Of a stretch of DNA of 19,021 bases, positions 5,539-13,941 are shown piece after piece. Below the pieces are notes generated by a model. The model was not told where the DNA came from. It saw nothing but the letters and a program-made list of their open reading frames with translations, and made no database searches. The first letter of the stretch is position 1; each line of letters opens with the position of its first letter. This stretch comes from DATKHR01 sp035939575 (GTDB taxonomy: Bacteria; Acidobacteriota; Vicinamibacteria; Vicinamibacterales; CAVVIG01), in NCBI GenBank assembly GCA_035939575.1, contig DASZFS010000084.1, forward strand, positions 1 to 19,021. Reading direction: 5' to 3'. The translations under genes were made by a program, and so were the position numbers.

Positions 5539-8222
5539 CACGCCTGCGTGTCTTCCTGTCACGCCTGCTCGGTTTGATCCACGCGCGCCGACTCGACCGC
5601 GATCTGCGACAGGAGATCGCCGGCCATCTCGCCGAGGCCGCCGACGAGTACGTCCGTCAGGGGCTCTCGCCCGATGACGCGCGCCTGGCGGCCCTGCGCG
5701 CGTTCGGCGGCGTGACGCAGGCCGAGGATGCGCACCGGGACGCGAGGGCGCTCGGTTGGCTTGACGCCGCCCGCCGCGATCTGCCCTACGGCACGCGGAT
5801 GCTGCGCCGAACGCCGGGCTTCACCGCGGCGGCGCTGCTGACGCTTGCGCTCGGCATCGGTGTGAACACGGCGATGTTCAGCTTCTCGGACGCGACGGCC
5901 TTCCGGCCGCCGGACGTGCCGAAGCCGGGGGATCTCCTCCGCGTGTTCAGCAGCAGGAAGGAAGCGCCGTACGGCCGGCTCTCCTATCCGGACTATCTGG
6001 ACTATCGGGAGCGACTCACGAGCGTGTCCGGAATCGTCGCGTACGATTCAGTATTGGTTGCACTGTCCGAGCATCAGGAAGACATACCCCAGCTGCTGGG
6101 CGGCTGGGTCGTCAGCGGCAACTTCTTTTCCGTCCTGCAGGTCGAACCGAGTCTCGGTCGCGGGTTTCGCGACGACGAAGACCGAGCGGGAGCCAACGCC
6201 GTCGCGCTGATCAGCCACCGGCTGTGGGAGCGCCGGTTTCGATCCGATCCGGCAGTGGTTGGCACACCCATACTGCTGGGCACGCGCGCATTTACGATCA
6301 TCGGTGTGACCCCCGCTCGGTTCGGCGGCACCGAGCTCTATTTCCACCCGGACGTGTACGTTCCTCTCGCGTTCACCCGCGAGATCGAATCGACGCTCCC
6401 CGACAACCTCCTGCAGGATCGGTCCGACCGCTGGCTCAACGTGCTGGGCCGGTTGAAGCCAGGTCTCAGCGTGCATACGGCGGACGCGGAGGTGGTCGCC
6501 ATCGCGCGGTCCCTGGAACAGGCGTATGCGGCGACGAACCGTGGCCAGACCGCGACAGCCATGCCGGAAATGCGCGCTCGTGCAGTGCTGGACGACGGCG
6601 GCTATCAAGGCGCGGTGCTGTCGCTCGCGATCGTGGGGCTCATCCTCATCATCGCCTGCGCGAATGTGGCCAACCTCATGCTCTCGCGGGCGGCGGGCCG
6701 GGCACGAGAAGTCGCGGTGCGCCTGGCGTTGGGCGCGTCGCGCGGTCGGCTCGTTCAGCAGCTCCTCACAGAGAGCCTCCTGCTGGCGGGCGGAGGCGGG
6801 ATTCTCGGGATCGCCGTGGCGTTCGGGGCGATCCGCTACGTGTCAATCGCCTTCGCGGCGAACTTCGCAGTCTCGGACCTGCCGATCCACATGGACGCGA
6901 GAATTGACCAGCGCGCACTGCTTTTCTCGCTCGGCGCCACGATGGCAACCGGCCTCTTGTTCGGTCTGGCGCCAGCCGTCCGGAGCACGCGGATCGATCT
7001 CGTCGCGGCGCTCAAGGCGTCCAGCACGACCGAGTGGCGTCAACGTTGGCTGACCCTTCGGAACGCTCTGGTCGGGTCACAGGTCGCGCTCTCGGTTGCC
7101 GTGCTGACAGTCGCAGGCCTGTCGATTCGAGGGTACGTCGAGAAGCTGCGGGCGGATCCCGGCTTCAGAACGGATCACGTGTTGTTGATGTCGTTCAACC
7201 CCGGCCTGGTCCATTACTCCCAGGACCAGACCAGGCAGTTCTATCAGGACATCGTCGAGCGGGCGAAGACGCTGCCGGGTGTCGTCGCCACGGGCCTCGC
7301 ACAGTACATCCCCCTCGGCACGCTCGGTGGATCGACGTCTGTCGTGGTCGACGGATACGAGATGCCTGAAGGTCAGACGCGGTTATCGATTCCGTCCAAC
7401 GTGGTTGACGCTGGGTACTGGGGGACGATGCGGACATCCATCGTCGGCGGACGGGCCTTCGACGACCGCGACGCCGGTTCCAGCCCTGGGGTCGTCATCG
7501 TCAACGAAACGATGGCGCGTCGATTCTGGCCGGGTCAAGACGCGCTCGGAAAAACGATCCACCTGCGGGACCGCACGGGCCCCGCAGTGCAGGTCGTAGG
7601 CATTGCCAAGGATGGCAAGTATGCGTACCTGGCCGAGGCCCAGCAGCCGTACCTGTTCATGCCGTTCTCGCAACGCTTCCGCGCCAACATGACGATGGTC
7701 GTCCTGGCCAGAGACGATGCGGCGAGCGTGGCCGCGCCAATCCGGGCTGAAGTTGAAGCGCTTGGCGCGCGCGTGCCCGTGTTCGACGTCCGTACGCTCG
7801 AGGATCTGTATCAATCGCGAGCCTTGATGTCGTCACGCCTCGTGACGCAGATCATGTCGTCGCTGGGTGTTCTCGCATTGGTCCTGGCCGTTGTCGGTGT
7901 CTGCGGCGTCATCTCGTATATCACCACGCTCCGCACGCGTGAGATCGGCATTCGCGTGGCGATGGGCGCGGATCGCCGGCGCGTGTCGCTCCTGGTCTTG
8001 AAACAGTCTGTCCCAATGGTTGTGCCGGGACTGGTCGTTGGAGCGGCGCTGGCATTTTTCCTGACGCCCGCGTTTGCCGTCCCGTTCGACTTTGTGCCGC
8101 GCGACGGTCGAGTGCTGGCGCTTGCCTCGTTCGTCATCGGGATCGCGGCGGTAGGCGCGTCCTTCATTCCGGCATGCCGTGCTGCCATGCTCGCTCCGAC
8201 GACGGCGCTGCGGGACGAGTAG
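5535..8222 (+). CDS. ADOP-family ABC transporter permease (duplicated MacB/FtsX type)
   Basis: 895 residues from the ATG at 5535. Residues 1-85 are the soluble ADOP lead (ARRLDRDLRQEIAGHLAEA, DDARLAALRAFGGV). TM1 is at about 97-118 (TAAALLTLALGIGVNTAMFS). A first periplasmic MacB-type domain runs to about 350. The first FtsX domain spans about 356-480, with ACANVANLMLSRAAGRAREV and the coupling helix RLALGASRGRLVQQLLTESL. TM5 is near 510-530, and a second periplasmic domain runs to about 770. The second FtsX domain is about 773-895, with TREIGIRVAMGADRRRV. The length equals the usual 800-900 of ADOP proteins, which carry no ATPase of their own and have none next door here. The role is probably mechanotransmission or export across the inner membrane; the substrate is unknown. 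Codons before 5535 are only a readable extension across padR. Confidence 0.93.
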   Translation: MTRLRVFLSRLLGLIHARRLDRDLRQEIAGHLAEAADEYVRQGLSPDDARLAALRAFGGVTQAEDAHRDARALGWLDAARRDLPYGTRMLRRTPGFTAAALLTLALGIGVNTAMFSFSDATAFRPPDVPKPGDLLRVFSSRKEAPYGRLSYPDYLDYRERLTSVSGIVAYDSVLVALSEHQEDIPQLLGGWVVSGNFFSVLQVEPSLGRGFRDDEDRAGANAVALISHRLWERRFRSDPAVVGTPILLGTRAFTIIGVTPARFGGTELYFHPDVYVPLAFTREIESTLPDNLLQDRSDRWLNVLGRLKPGLSVHTADAEVVAIARSLEQAYAATNRGQTATAMPEMRARAVLDDGGYQGAVLSLAIVGLILIIACANVANLMLSRAAGRAREVAVRLALGASRGRLVQQLLTESLLLAGGGGILGIAVAFGAIRYVSIAFAANFAVSDLPIHMDARIDQRALLFSLGATMATGLLFGLAPAVRSTRIDLVAALKASSTTEWRQRWLTLRNALVGSQVALSVAVLTVAGLSIRGYVEKLRADPGFRTDHVLLMSFNPGLVHYSQDQTRQFYQDIVERAKTLPGVVATGLAQYIPLGTLGGSTSVVVDGYEMPEGQTRLSIPSNVVDAGYWGTMRTSIVGGRAFDDRDAGSSPGVVIVNETMARRFWPGQDALGKTIHLRDRTGPAVQVVGIAKDGKYAYLAEAQQPYLFMPFSQRFRANMTMVVLARDDAASVAAPIRAEVEALGARVPVFDVRTLEDLYQSRALMSSRLVTQIMSSLGVLALVLAVVGVCGVISYITTLRTREIGIRVAMGADRRRVSLLVLKQSVPMVVPGLVVGAALAFFLTPAFAVPFDFVPRDGRVLALASFVIGIAAVGASFIPACRAAMLAPTTALRDE

Positions 8223-8291
8223 CCGGACGCGATAGAGTCTGCCGCGCCGATGACCGCTCTGAGAAACGAGTAGCGCCCGCAGGCCAGCGCG

Positions 8292-8636
8292 TCAGATGTC
8301 GATGACCGTTCCGTGCGGAATGGGCGCAGGACTCTGCGACTGTTGCCGCGCGCGAAGGGCGACGACGAGCCCCACGCACCCCGTCCAGGTCGGCAGCATA
8401 TCGGCGACCGGCAGGAGCTCCAGCGCAAAGGTCGGCAGCAGCAGCGGGTGGAATCCAATCAGCCGCCAGGTCAGAGCCATGGCGGCTACATCGAGCAGCT
8501 CATCGGCAAACGCCCACCCGAATGGGCCCAGGGCCAATTGAAGGACGTCGGTCGCGACCGCCACCGCGTAGGCGAGCCGCACCCGTTGCGGCGTCAGAAC
8601 GGGCGACTCGAATCGGCTCAGGAGGACCCGAAACAT
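8292..8636 (-). CDS. small membrane protein, unknown function
   Basis: 114 residues from ATG 8636. There are about four hydrophobic segments: VRLAYAVAVATDVLQLAL, then FADELLDVAAMALTWRLIGF, LLLPTFALELLPVADML and TGCVGLVVAL. The wording 'PFGWAFADELLDVAAM..W.LIGFHPLLLPTF..ELLPVADMLPTW' recurs in unassigned small membrane proteins of Acidobacteria. Acidic residues inside the segments (D30, E46, D49, E73, D79) are unusual and could matter for ion or metal contact. A perfect TATAAT lies 10 nt before the ATG, so it can be transcribed apart from the genes upstream. Confidence 0.7.
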   Translation of the reverse strand: MFRVLLSRFESPVLTPQRVRLAYAVAVATDVLQLALGPFGWAFADELLDVAAMALTWRLIGFHPLLLPTFALELLPVADMLPTWTGCVGLVVALRARQQSQSPAPIPHGTVIDI

Positions 8637-8646
8637 GCTCCCACCG

Positions 8647-8652
8647 ATTATA
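8647..8652 (-). promoter_or_regulatory. -10 box of the small membrane protein gene
   Basis: Perfect TATAAT on the minus strand, 10 nt before ATG 8636. GGGAG lies within the same 10 nt but only 1 nt from the ATG. No convincing -35 is seen. Confidence 0.5.
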
Positions 8653-8712
8653 AAAGAAGTCGGCCAGGCACACTCCGGGAGAGGGGACGCGAGGCAAGCG
8701 CTGCCATAAGCG

Positions 8713-9045
8713 TTATTGGGCGCTGTCGAACAGCTTCAGAGCAAGAGTGCCGTGGGTCACGGCGGCTCCCGCGCGGAGGGCGGCTGCCAGGAACGCCGCC
8801 TCGGCCACCTCCTGGCGCGTGGCGCCGGCGCGCTTCGCGTTTCGCGTATGCACATCCAGGCAGTACGGGCATTGCGTCGTGCACGCCACGGCAAGGGCGA
8901 TCAGCTCCCGATACTTGCGCGGGATCGCGCCGTCGTCCTTGCCGACGATCGCATCGAGCGCGACGAATCCTTTGAACTCTTCCGGCGCCAGCGTCTTCAA
9001 CTCGCCCAACAGCTTCAGATCGCTCGGATCGTGATAGTGGCTCAT
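8713..9045 (-). CDS. carboxymuconolactone decarboxylase / AhpD-like protein
   Basis: 110 residues, all-helical AhpD-like fold. The active-site motif is complete: E48 (KYRELIALAVACTTQ) and CPYCLDVH with C59, C62 and H66 (CxxCxxxH). The helix ATRQEVAEAAFLAAALRAGA follows. Members of this size work as small peroxide-linked disulfide reductases or remain unassigned; true decarboxylases usually lack the Cys pair. It probably acts in the cytosol. It has a strong ribosome binding site (GAGGAGAG, 9049-9056) and starts 30 nt after the methyltransferase stop, so it may be the last gene of that operon. Confidence 0.9.
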   Translation of the reverse strand: MSHYHDPSDLKLLGELKTLAPEEFKGFVALDAIVGKDDGAIPRKYRELIALAVACTTQCPYCLDVHTRNAKRAGATRQEVAEAAFLAAALRAGAAVTHGTLALKLFDSAQ

Positions 9046-9048
9046 CGT

Positions 9049-9056
9049 CTCTCCTC
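9049..9056 (-). promoter_or_regulatory. strong ribosome binding site of the AhpD-like gene
   Basis: GAGGAGAG on the minus strand, 3 nt before the ATG at 9043-9045. It is one of the few strong Shine-Dalgarno sequences in the window. Confidence 0.6.
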
Positions 9057-9075
9057 GTCCACGCCAAGCTTACCC

Positions 9076-9846
9076 CTACTTCTCGACTGCGCGTTCATCG
9101 CCCGTTGCCTTTCGCGCGAGGATGCACAATGACCCGATGCGGTGGTTCTCCGCGTCCAACGAAGGATCGAACGGCCTCCGCTGGACGTTCACGAAGCCCG
9201 TGTTCCTGAGGATCCTCTGCAGCGTCTCGTCGTCGTACGCGTATTTGTGCTCCGTGCCCTGCCGAAAAGTGTAGTTGACGCAGTGCAGGACCGTATCGCA
9301 CCACTTCGGCCCCCACCAGTCGTCGTACAGAAACGGCGTTTGGCCGCGGTCGACGTATTGACGAATGATCCCTTCGACATCGGGCACGACGACGTCGAGG
9401 GCGCCGCCCGGAGCGAGAATTCTGAGACAGTCTCGGAGAAACGTGAGGGCGTCGCTCCCATGACCGGGCGTCTCCACCTCCCAGCCGAGGCCGTCGTCGA
9501 GGTTCGGATAGCTCAGATGCTCGAAGAAGTGCTCACAGTAGATGACGTCCACTGAGTCGTTGGCGAACGGCAGTCGCTCGCGCAGGTCGAGCCGCAAGTC
9601 GGCGGTGGGCGCAAAGAGGTCCACGTTCACCCAGCCAGGTTTCGGATGATAGCCAGACCCGAGATTCAACTTGAGGCCGCGCTGGCCGGCGAATTTCCGG
9701 GCCGCGTGCACTCCCGAGCGGTGAAGCCGCTGGATGTGCCACTCGAGCTGGAGGTTTCGAAGCGCTCGCCGGACATTTGGCGAGAACCACGACTTCACGA
9801 GTCGCCGCCCCGCGGATGGCGCGCGTTGAATCGCAACGGTATTCAT
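9076..9846 (-). CDS. SAM-dependent methyltransferase (COG4627-like)
   Basis: 256 residues. Motif I is LNLGSGYHPKPGWVNVDLF (60-78), with the SAM-binding GSG and the acidic end of strand 2. RERLPFANDSVDVIYCEHFF (90-108) is motif II with the EHFFEH box. Motif III is CLRILAPGGALDVVVPDVEG. This wording fits the short 'predicted SAM-dependent methyltransferase' group found near glycan and natural-product genes. The substrate is unknown. The N-terminal 55 residues are basic and helical, and could bind a membrane or partner. It lies 45 nt after the DUF5916 gene with a hairpin in between. No strong ribosome binding site is seen. Confidence 0.88.
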   Translation of the reverse strand: MNTVAIQRAPSAGRRLVKSWFSPNVRRALRNLQLEWHIQRLHRSGVHAARKFAGQRGLKLNLGSGYHPKPGWVNVDLFAPTADLRLDLRERLPFANDSVDVIYCEHFFEHLSYPNLDDGLGWEVETPGHGSDALTFLRDCLRILAPGGALDVVVPDVEGIIRQYVDRGQTPFLYDDWWGPKWCDTVLHCVNYTFRQGTEHKYAYDDETLQRILRNTGFVNVQRRPFDPSLDAENHRIGSLCILARKATGDERAVEK

Positions 9847-9867
9847 TCCCTGACTCTAGCCAGGGAA
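9846..9867. repeat. hairpin before the methyltransferase start
   Basis: TTCCCTG (9846-9852) and CAGGGAA (9861-9867) pair perfectly around an 8-nt loop. On the minus strand the hairpin abuts and partly covers the ATG. It has no T-run, so it is more likely a translational or RNA-stability element than a terminator. Confidence 0.4.
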
Positions 9868-9891
9868 CGTGCTCCTTGGCAATTGGCGCGC

Positions 9892-12132
9892 TCAGAAGCG
9901 GTACAGGTAGGACGCTTTCAGGAAAAGCCCGCGACTCGCGGTCTGGTACCGCCCGACGCCCGTCGTCCACGCGCCGTTCTGGTAGTCCCGCTGCTCGATG
10001 AGCGAGCCATAGCCCGCGTAGAACACGGTCCCCGGCCGAAGCTCGTACGACGCCAGGAAATCGGTGAGCACCTGCGATCGCGAGCTGTCGAATTGAACGA
10101 TGCCGCGGAGAAAGAAGTGGCTGGTGAACTGATACACCGTCTTCGTGTTCAGGATGTGGACGGTGTACACGCGCTCTCCCGTTGACTCGCGATCGAAGGC
10201 CACGCGCTCGAAATCGAGCGTCTCCGAAAGGCGGCCGCTGGGCTGAAACGTGAATCCGGAGGCGACGTCGGTCGATCGACCCTGGTACGGCGAGACGGGA
10301 TCGTAGAACGTCGCGAACCCCGCATTGGCGTTGAGGTACACGCGGAGCCACCGGAACAGCTGTGCGTTGCTCTGCATCTTCCACCGGTTGGTCTTGAATC
10401 GCTGCCCGGCAAACGGCTCGTACCCGGTGACGCGGTCCAGCCGGACAAATCCCTGCCGCGTGAAATACAAACGCACGGCCTGAATCGTGAACAGCTCGTT
10501 GCCGCGCTGGATCACGTCGTGCGTCGCCTGATTGAACGTGAAGGGCTGGATGCGCAGCAGCCACGGCCACCTGGTCTTGTCCGGATAGAAATCGAGCTCA
10601 CCGTACGCCCACGCGTTCGTGTCCCCGACCCGGTTCAGGAATGCGGTATCCATCTGGAACGAGGGATCGTAGTGCTCGACATGGCCCGACGCCCCCCAGC
10701 GCTGCGTGTTGTAGCTGTAGCGCGCCTGGCCGCCGAAGCCGGACGCCGACCCCTCTTCTCCCGGCCGGTGCGAGGTCGATTCAAGCGCGAACAGGGTCAC
10801 AGTCTGGCTGGGCGTCGGCTTGAGCGAGACATCCGCGCCGGCGACGCGGTTGAACGCCCCGGGCTGCTCGGTGTCGGCGACGATCGCGCCGAGATAGCTC
10901 CCGCGATTCAAGCCGTACTCGGCGCGCCCGACGTTGAAGGTGCGGTTTCTCCCGAAGCCGGGATCGCCCGGAGCGGTCACGGGCCCCGACTGCTGGTCCA
11001 CGGCAGTAAGCGTCGCAAAGCTGATCGCCCCGACGCTGCCGGTGATCTTCGCGCCGGCGATCGGGTTGACGATGTTGCGGGTGTTGACGGCTGAGTAGAG
11101 ACTCTGGTCGCCGGCCTGCGTGCCGGCGAGCGTGAAAATGCCAGCACCTTCCATGAAGAACGGCCGCTTCTCGGGGTAGAAGACCGGGAAGCGCTGGTTC
11201 ACCTGCACCTGGAACGCGTCGCTCTCCACCTGGCTGAAGTCGGGATTCACCGTGGCGTCGAGCGTGACCGTCGGCGCCAGTCCGACTTTCGCGCTGAGCC
11301 CGAGATTCGCCCTGTTGCGCGCGCCCGCCCACTCGGCGGGCGTGTTCCGGTCCTGGTTGGTCGCGAATGTGACGCTCGGGATCAGATCGCGGGGCGGGCG
11401 CGGCCGCAGCTCCGGGACGATCAGCGCTGCGTGTTTCTCGAAGACCCACGTCCCTGCATCGATGGGCGGCCAGGCGACCGAGACGCCAAGGCGGCTGACG
11501 CGGCGCCAGAAGAGGATGCCCATGCGAACGTTCGTGCCGCTCATGAACCGGATGCTCTGGAGCGGAAGACGGATCTCGACGGTGTAGCCGGTGTCGGTCA
11601 GCCGGCCCGCGCTGTCCCAGATCCAGTCCGGTGATTGATCCTCGCCGCTGGCGACGCTGTTGAGCAGGTCCATCTGGATCCCGCTCGGATTCACCATCAT
11701 GTGATACGAGAGCTGCCCGGTGCCCATGGCGTCCAGGCTGAGGCCGACCCAGTCGTCGTTCCACACATTGTCGCGGCGCGCGATCGAGGTCTTGATCCCC
11801 GCGGGCTCGGGATCGTCGCACTTGAAGGCAAAGTAGAAGTAGTTGTCGTCGTACGCGACCCACGCCTGCGTGCGCTGTGGAATGTGGCCGCCGTTCAGCG
11901 GGTTGTACGACAGCCATTCGGTCGTCTCCATCGGCGGATGCGTCCACGCTTCGTCGTCCAGCGTTCCATCGATGACGGGCGGGCGCGAGACCCGATACGC
12001 GTGCACCTCGGGGCGGGTCGGTTTTGCTCTGGCGGAGGGTTGCGCGGTGGGGGAGTCCTGCGCGAGGAGTGGAGCACCCGCCGCGAGGATAATGGCTGCC
12101 ACCTCGAGTGCACGACGGACCGAAGCCAACAC
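9892..12132 (-). CDS. DUF5916 outer-membrane beta-barrel protein with CBM9-like N-terminal domain
   Basis: 746 residues from a GTG start. Residues 1-25 are a signal peptide ending LLAQ. A CBM9-like domain spans about 42-240 (RVSRPPVIDGTLDDEAW, then AWVAYDDNYFYFAFKCDDPE, DDWVGLSLD). The DUF5916 barrel takes the rest. Its hallmark blocks are NPDFSQVESD (296-305) and NQRFPVFYPEKRPFFMEGAG (312-331), and strands alternate polar and aromatic residues up to a terminal Tyr-Arg-Phe, as expected for an outer-membrane protein inserted by BamA. The function of DUF5916 proteins is not established; glycan binding is suggested only by the CBM9-like part. It follows the ABC-2 permease by 36 nt on the same strand. 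The GTG has no clear ribosome binding site. Confidence 0.92.
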   Translation of the reverse strand: MLASVRRALEVAAIILAAGAPLLAQDSPTAQPSARAKPTRPEVHAYRVSRPPVIDGTLDDEAWTHPPMETTEWLSYNPLNGGHIPQRTQAWVAYDDNYFYFAFKCDDPEPAGIKTSIARRDNVWNDDWVGLSLDAMGTGQLSYHMMVNPSGIQMDLLNSVASGEDQSPDWIWDSAGRLTDTGYTVEIRLPLQSIRFMSGTNVRMGILFWRRVSRLGVSVAWPPIDAGTWVFEKHAALIVPELRPRPPRDLIPSVTFATNQDRNTPAEWAGARNRANLGLSAKVGLAPTVTLDATVNPDFSQVESDAFQVQVNQRFPVFYPEKRPFFMEGAGIFTLAGTQAGDQSLYSAVNTRNIVNPIAGAKITGSVGAISFATLTAVDQQSGPVTAPGDPGFGRNRTFNVGRAEYGLNRGSYLGAIVADTEQPGAFNRVAGADVSLKPTPSQTVTLFALESTSHRPGEEGSASGFGGQARYSYNTQRWGASGHVEHYDPSFQMDTAFLNRVGDTNAWAYGELDFYPDKTRWPWLLRIQPFTFNQATHDVIQRGNELFTIQAVRLYFTRQGFVRLDRVTGYEPFAGQRFKTNRWKMQSNAQLFRWLRVYLNANAGFATFYDPVSPYQGRSTDVASGFTFQPSGRLSETLDFERVAFDRESTGERVYTVHILNTKTVYQFTSHFFLRGIVQFDSSRSQVLTDFLASYELRPGTVFYAGYGSLIEQRDYQNGAWTTGVGRYQTASRGLFLKASYLYRF

Positions 12133-12168
12133 GTCAGCATTAGACGACGTCCGGCGCGCGAGCGTTCG

Positions 12169-12921
12169 CTACTCCCAGCGAAAGACTTTGGCCGACACCG
12201 CCGCGGACACCAGGAACATCACCGTCAACACCGCAACGTCACCGACGTGTGCGGACCAGCCTTCGCCGTGCCAGATGCCCTTGAGCAGCGCCACCGCATA
12301 GGTGAACGGCAGCGCGCGGGCAACCACCTGCAGCATCGGCGGCAGCGCGCCGACCGGCACGAAGAGCCCGGAGAGACCGAGCATGGGATAGAGGAGCAGC
12401 GTACCGATCGGCTGGGCGAAGCGCGCCGTTGGAACGATGCTGGCGATCACGAATCCGAGCGACAAGATGCTCAGCGTGCTGAAGAGCAGCGCGAAGGTGA
12501 ATGACAAGAGCGGGACCGCGGCGCCGCCGGTGCCCAGAGGGGCGTAGCGCCGGCCCGCCAGGAGCATCACCGCAAACGTGGCGGCCGTGAAGAGCAGCTT
12601 GACCAGGACGTGCGCTGAAAGAATGGTGTTGGGCCGGAGCGGCGTCGCCCTCAACCGTTTCAGGATCCCGGCTTCGCGGTAAATCGCGATGATGGTGACC
12701 AGCGACAGCACGGCGCTCACGGCGATGAGCAGCGCGGCGAAGATCGGCAGGTCGGCCGACACGAAGCGGGGCACGTCGGGCGATGGCCCCCGCGAGCCGA
12801 TCAGCCGGCCAAACACCGCGTAGATCAGCACAGGAACGCCCACGGTGCCGATCACGCCCAACGGCTCACGGACGAAGATCTTGATTTCAAGCCAGGTCAA
12901 TCTCCAGAGTCCGCGCAGCAT
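12169..12921 (-). CDS. ABC-2 type transporter permease
   Basis: 250 residues from ATG 12921. The short N-terminal amphipathic stretch (LWRLTWLEIKIFVREPLGV) is followed by six transmembrane segments, with the cytosolic loop REAGILKRLRATPLRPNTIL typical of ABC-2/DrrB-like permeases. The conserved late segment reads PMLGLSGLFVPVGALPPMLQ, then ALPFTYAVALLKGIW. Length matches the family (about 250). It starts 11 nt after the ATPase stop, so the two form one exporter. Readable sequence upstream of 12921 is an Arg/Pro-rich shadow of the ATPase gene. Confidence 0.93.
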   Translation of the reverse strand: MLRGLWRLTWLEIKIFVREPLGVIGTVGVPVLIYAVFGRLIGSRGPSPDVPRFVSADLPIFAALLIAVSAVLSLVTIIAIYREAGILKRLRATPLRPNTILSAHVLVKLLFTAATFAVMLLAGRRYAPLGTGGAAVPLLSFTFALLFSTLSILSLGFVIASIVPTARFAQPIGTLLLYPMLGLSGLFVPVGALPPMLQVVARALPFTYAVALLKGIWHGEGWSAHVGDVAVLTVMFLVSAAVSAKVFRWE

Positions 12922-12932
12922 GGTTGGGCCCC

Positions 12933-13862
12933 TCAGTCGCGAATCACGTGGCCGGTCAGCTTGAGAAAGACGTCCTCGAGCGTTGGAAGCTCTGCGCGGA
13001 AGTCGTTCGCGCGGATCCGGTGCTCCGCCAGACACTGGATCACCTGCGTCACCAGATCGTCGCCGCGGCCGCGGATCGTGACGTGCACGCCCTGCGCGCT
13101 CACCGACTGGACCTGCGGGATCTCCCGGAATCGCTCCGGCGCCGTGGCGTCCTCGGTGGCCACGGTCACGGTTCGCTCGGGGCAATGCCGCTGCACGAGC
13201 TCGGCCGGGCGTCCGACGTCGATGATGCGACCGTGGTCGATGATCGCGACGCGGTCGCAGAGCCGCTCGGCCTCCTCCATGAGGTGCGTCGTGAGGAAGA
13301 CGGTCTTGCCTCGCTGGCGGATGCCGCGCACCAGATCCCAGATCGCCCGCCGCGCCTGGGGGTCGAGCCCGGTCGTCAACTCGTCCAGGAAGACCAGCTC
13401 GGGGTCGTTGATGAGCGCGAGGGCGATGAACAGCCGCTGCTTCTGGCCGCCGGACAGCGTCATGAACCAGGCGTTCCGCTTGTCGCTCAAGCCCAGCTGC
13501 TCGATGAGCCGATCGCCATCCACGCCGTCTCCCGCGTTCCGATAGAGAGACGCCCAGAAGGCGACCGCCTCCCGCACCTTGATGCGCTTTTGAAGCTGCG
13601 CCTCTTGAAGCTGCACGCCGATGCGTTGCTGCAGCCGGCGCGCGTCGCGCGAGGGATCCAGTCCCAGGACCGAGATCGCGCCACGATCCGGCGTGCGCAG
13701 GCCTTCGACGCACTCCAGCGTCGTGGTCTTGCCGGCGCCGTTCGGCCCGATGAGACCGAATATTTCCCCGGGGCGCACGTCGAACGAGACGTCGTCGATG
13801 GCCACGGTCGCGCCGTAGGTTTTCCGGATGGCGGCCACGTGAATGGCGGGTTGAGGCGTCAT
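12933..13862 (-). CDS. ABC transporter ATP-binding protein (ABC-2 exporter)
   Basis: 309 residues from ATG 13862. Walker A is GPNGAGKTT (39-47), the signature is LSGGQKQR (136-143), Walker B is LVFLDE (156-161), the D-loop is TTGLD and the H-loop His is in TTHLMEEAE (H193). A C-terminal domain of about 90 residues (RTVTVATEDATAPERF, then LPTLEDVFLKLTGH) is of the DrrA/NatA type. It energises export through the permease next to it; known relatives export antibiotics, lipids or Na+. A second ATG at 13901 would add 13 residues that do not look conserved. The gene is divergent from sdpR across a 71-bp gap with GCTAA repeats, so SdpR might also control it. Confidence 0.95.
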   Translation of the reverse strand: MTPQPAIHVAAIRKTYGATVAIDDVSFDVRPGEIFGLIGPNGAGKTTTLECVEGLRTPDRGAISVLGLDPSRDARRLQQRIGVQLQEAQLQKRIKVREAVAFWASLYRNAGDGVDGDRLIEQLGLSDKRNAWFMTLSGGQKQRLFIALALINDPELVFLDELTTGLDPQARRAIWDLVRGIRQRGKTVFLTTHLMEEAERLCDRVAIIDHGRIIDVGRPAELVQRHCPERTVTVATEDATAPERFREIPQVQSVSAQGVHVTIRGRGDDLVTQVIQCLAEHRIRANDFRAELPTLEDVFLKLTGHVIRD

Positions 13863-13915
13863 ACCGATGCGGGCGAAGGCATTGTGACACGGGGCCGGCA
13901 TTGCCTGGCCAATTG

Positions 13916-13941
13916 ATTAGCTAATGTGCTAATATGCTAAG
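13916..13941. promoter_or_regulatory. candidate SdpR operator in the divergent region
   Basis: GCTAAT (13920-13925), GCTAAT (13928-13933) and GCTAAG (13936-13941) repeat with an exact 8-bp period. The first is part of the perfect palindrome ATTAGCTAAT (13916-13925). The array covers the likely -10 (TAATAT, 13930-13935) and the first start codon of sdpR, and lies upstream of the divergent ABC operon. It is an AT-rich island in GC-rich DNA. Confidence 0.6.

Noticed and set aside
9533..10570. 345-codon minus-strand frame spanning the DUF5916 and methyltransferase genes
   Set aside because: Out-of-frame shadow; it crosses a gene boundary and has no domain signal.
10781..11947. 388-codon minus-strand frame inside the DUF5916 gene
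   Set aside because: Arg/His/Gln-rich out-of-frame reading of a recognisable gene.
13863..13901. ATG 13901 as the ABC ATPase start
   Set aside because: The 13 added residues (MPAPCHNAFARIG) precede the usual family start; not excluded, but less likely.
12924..13916. Plus-strand open frame of 330 codons opposite the ABC ATPase
   Set aside because: Antisense shadow of a gene with all ATPase motifs; no recognisable domain.
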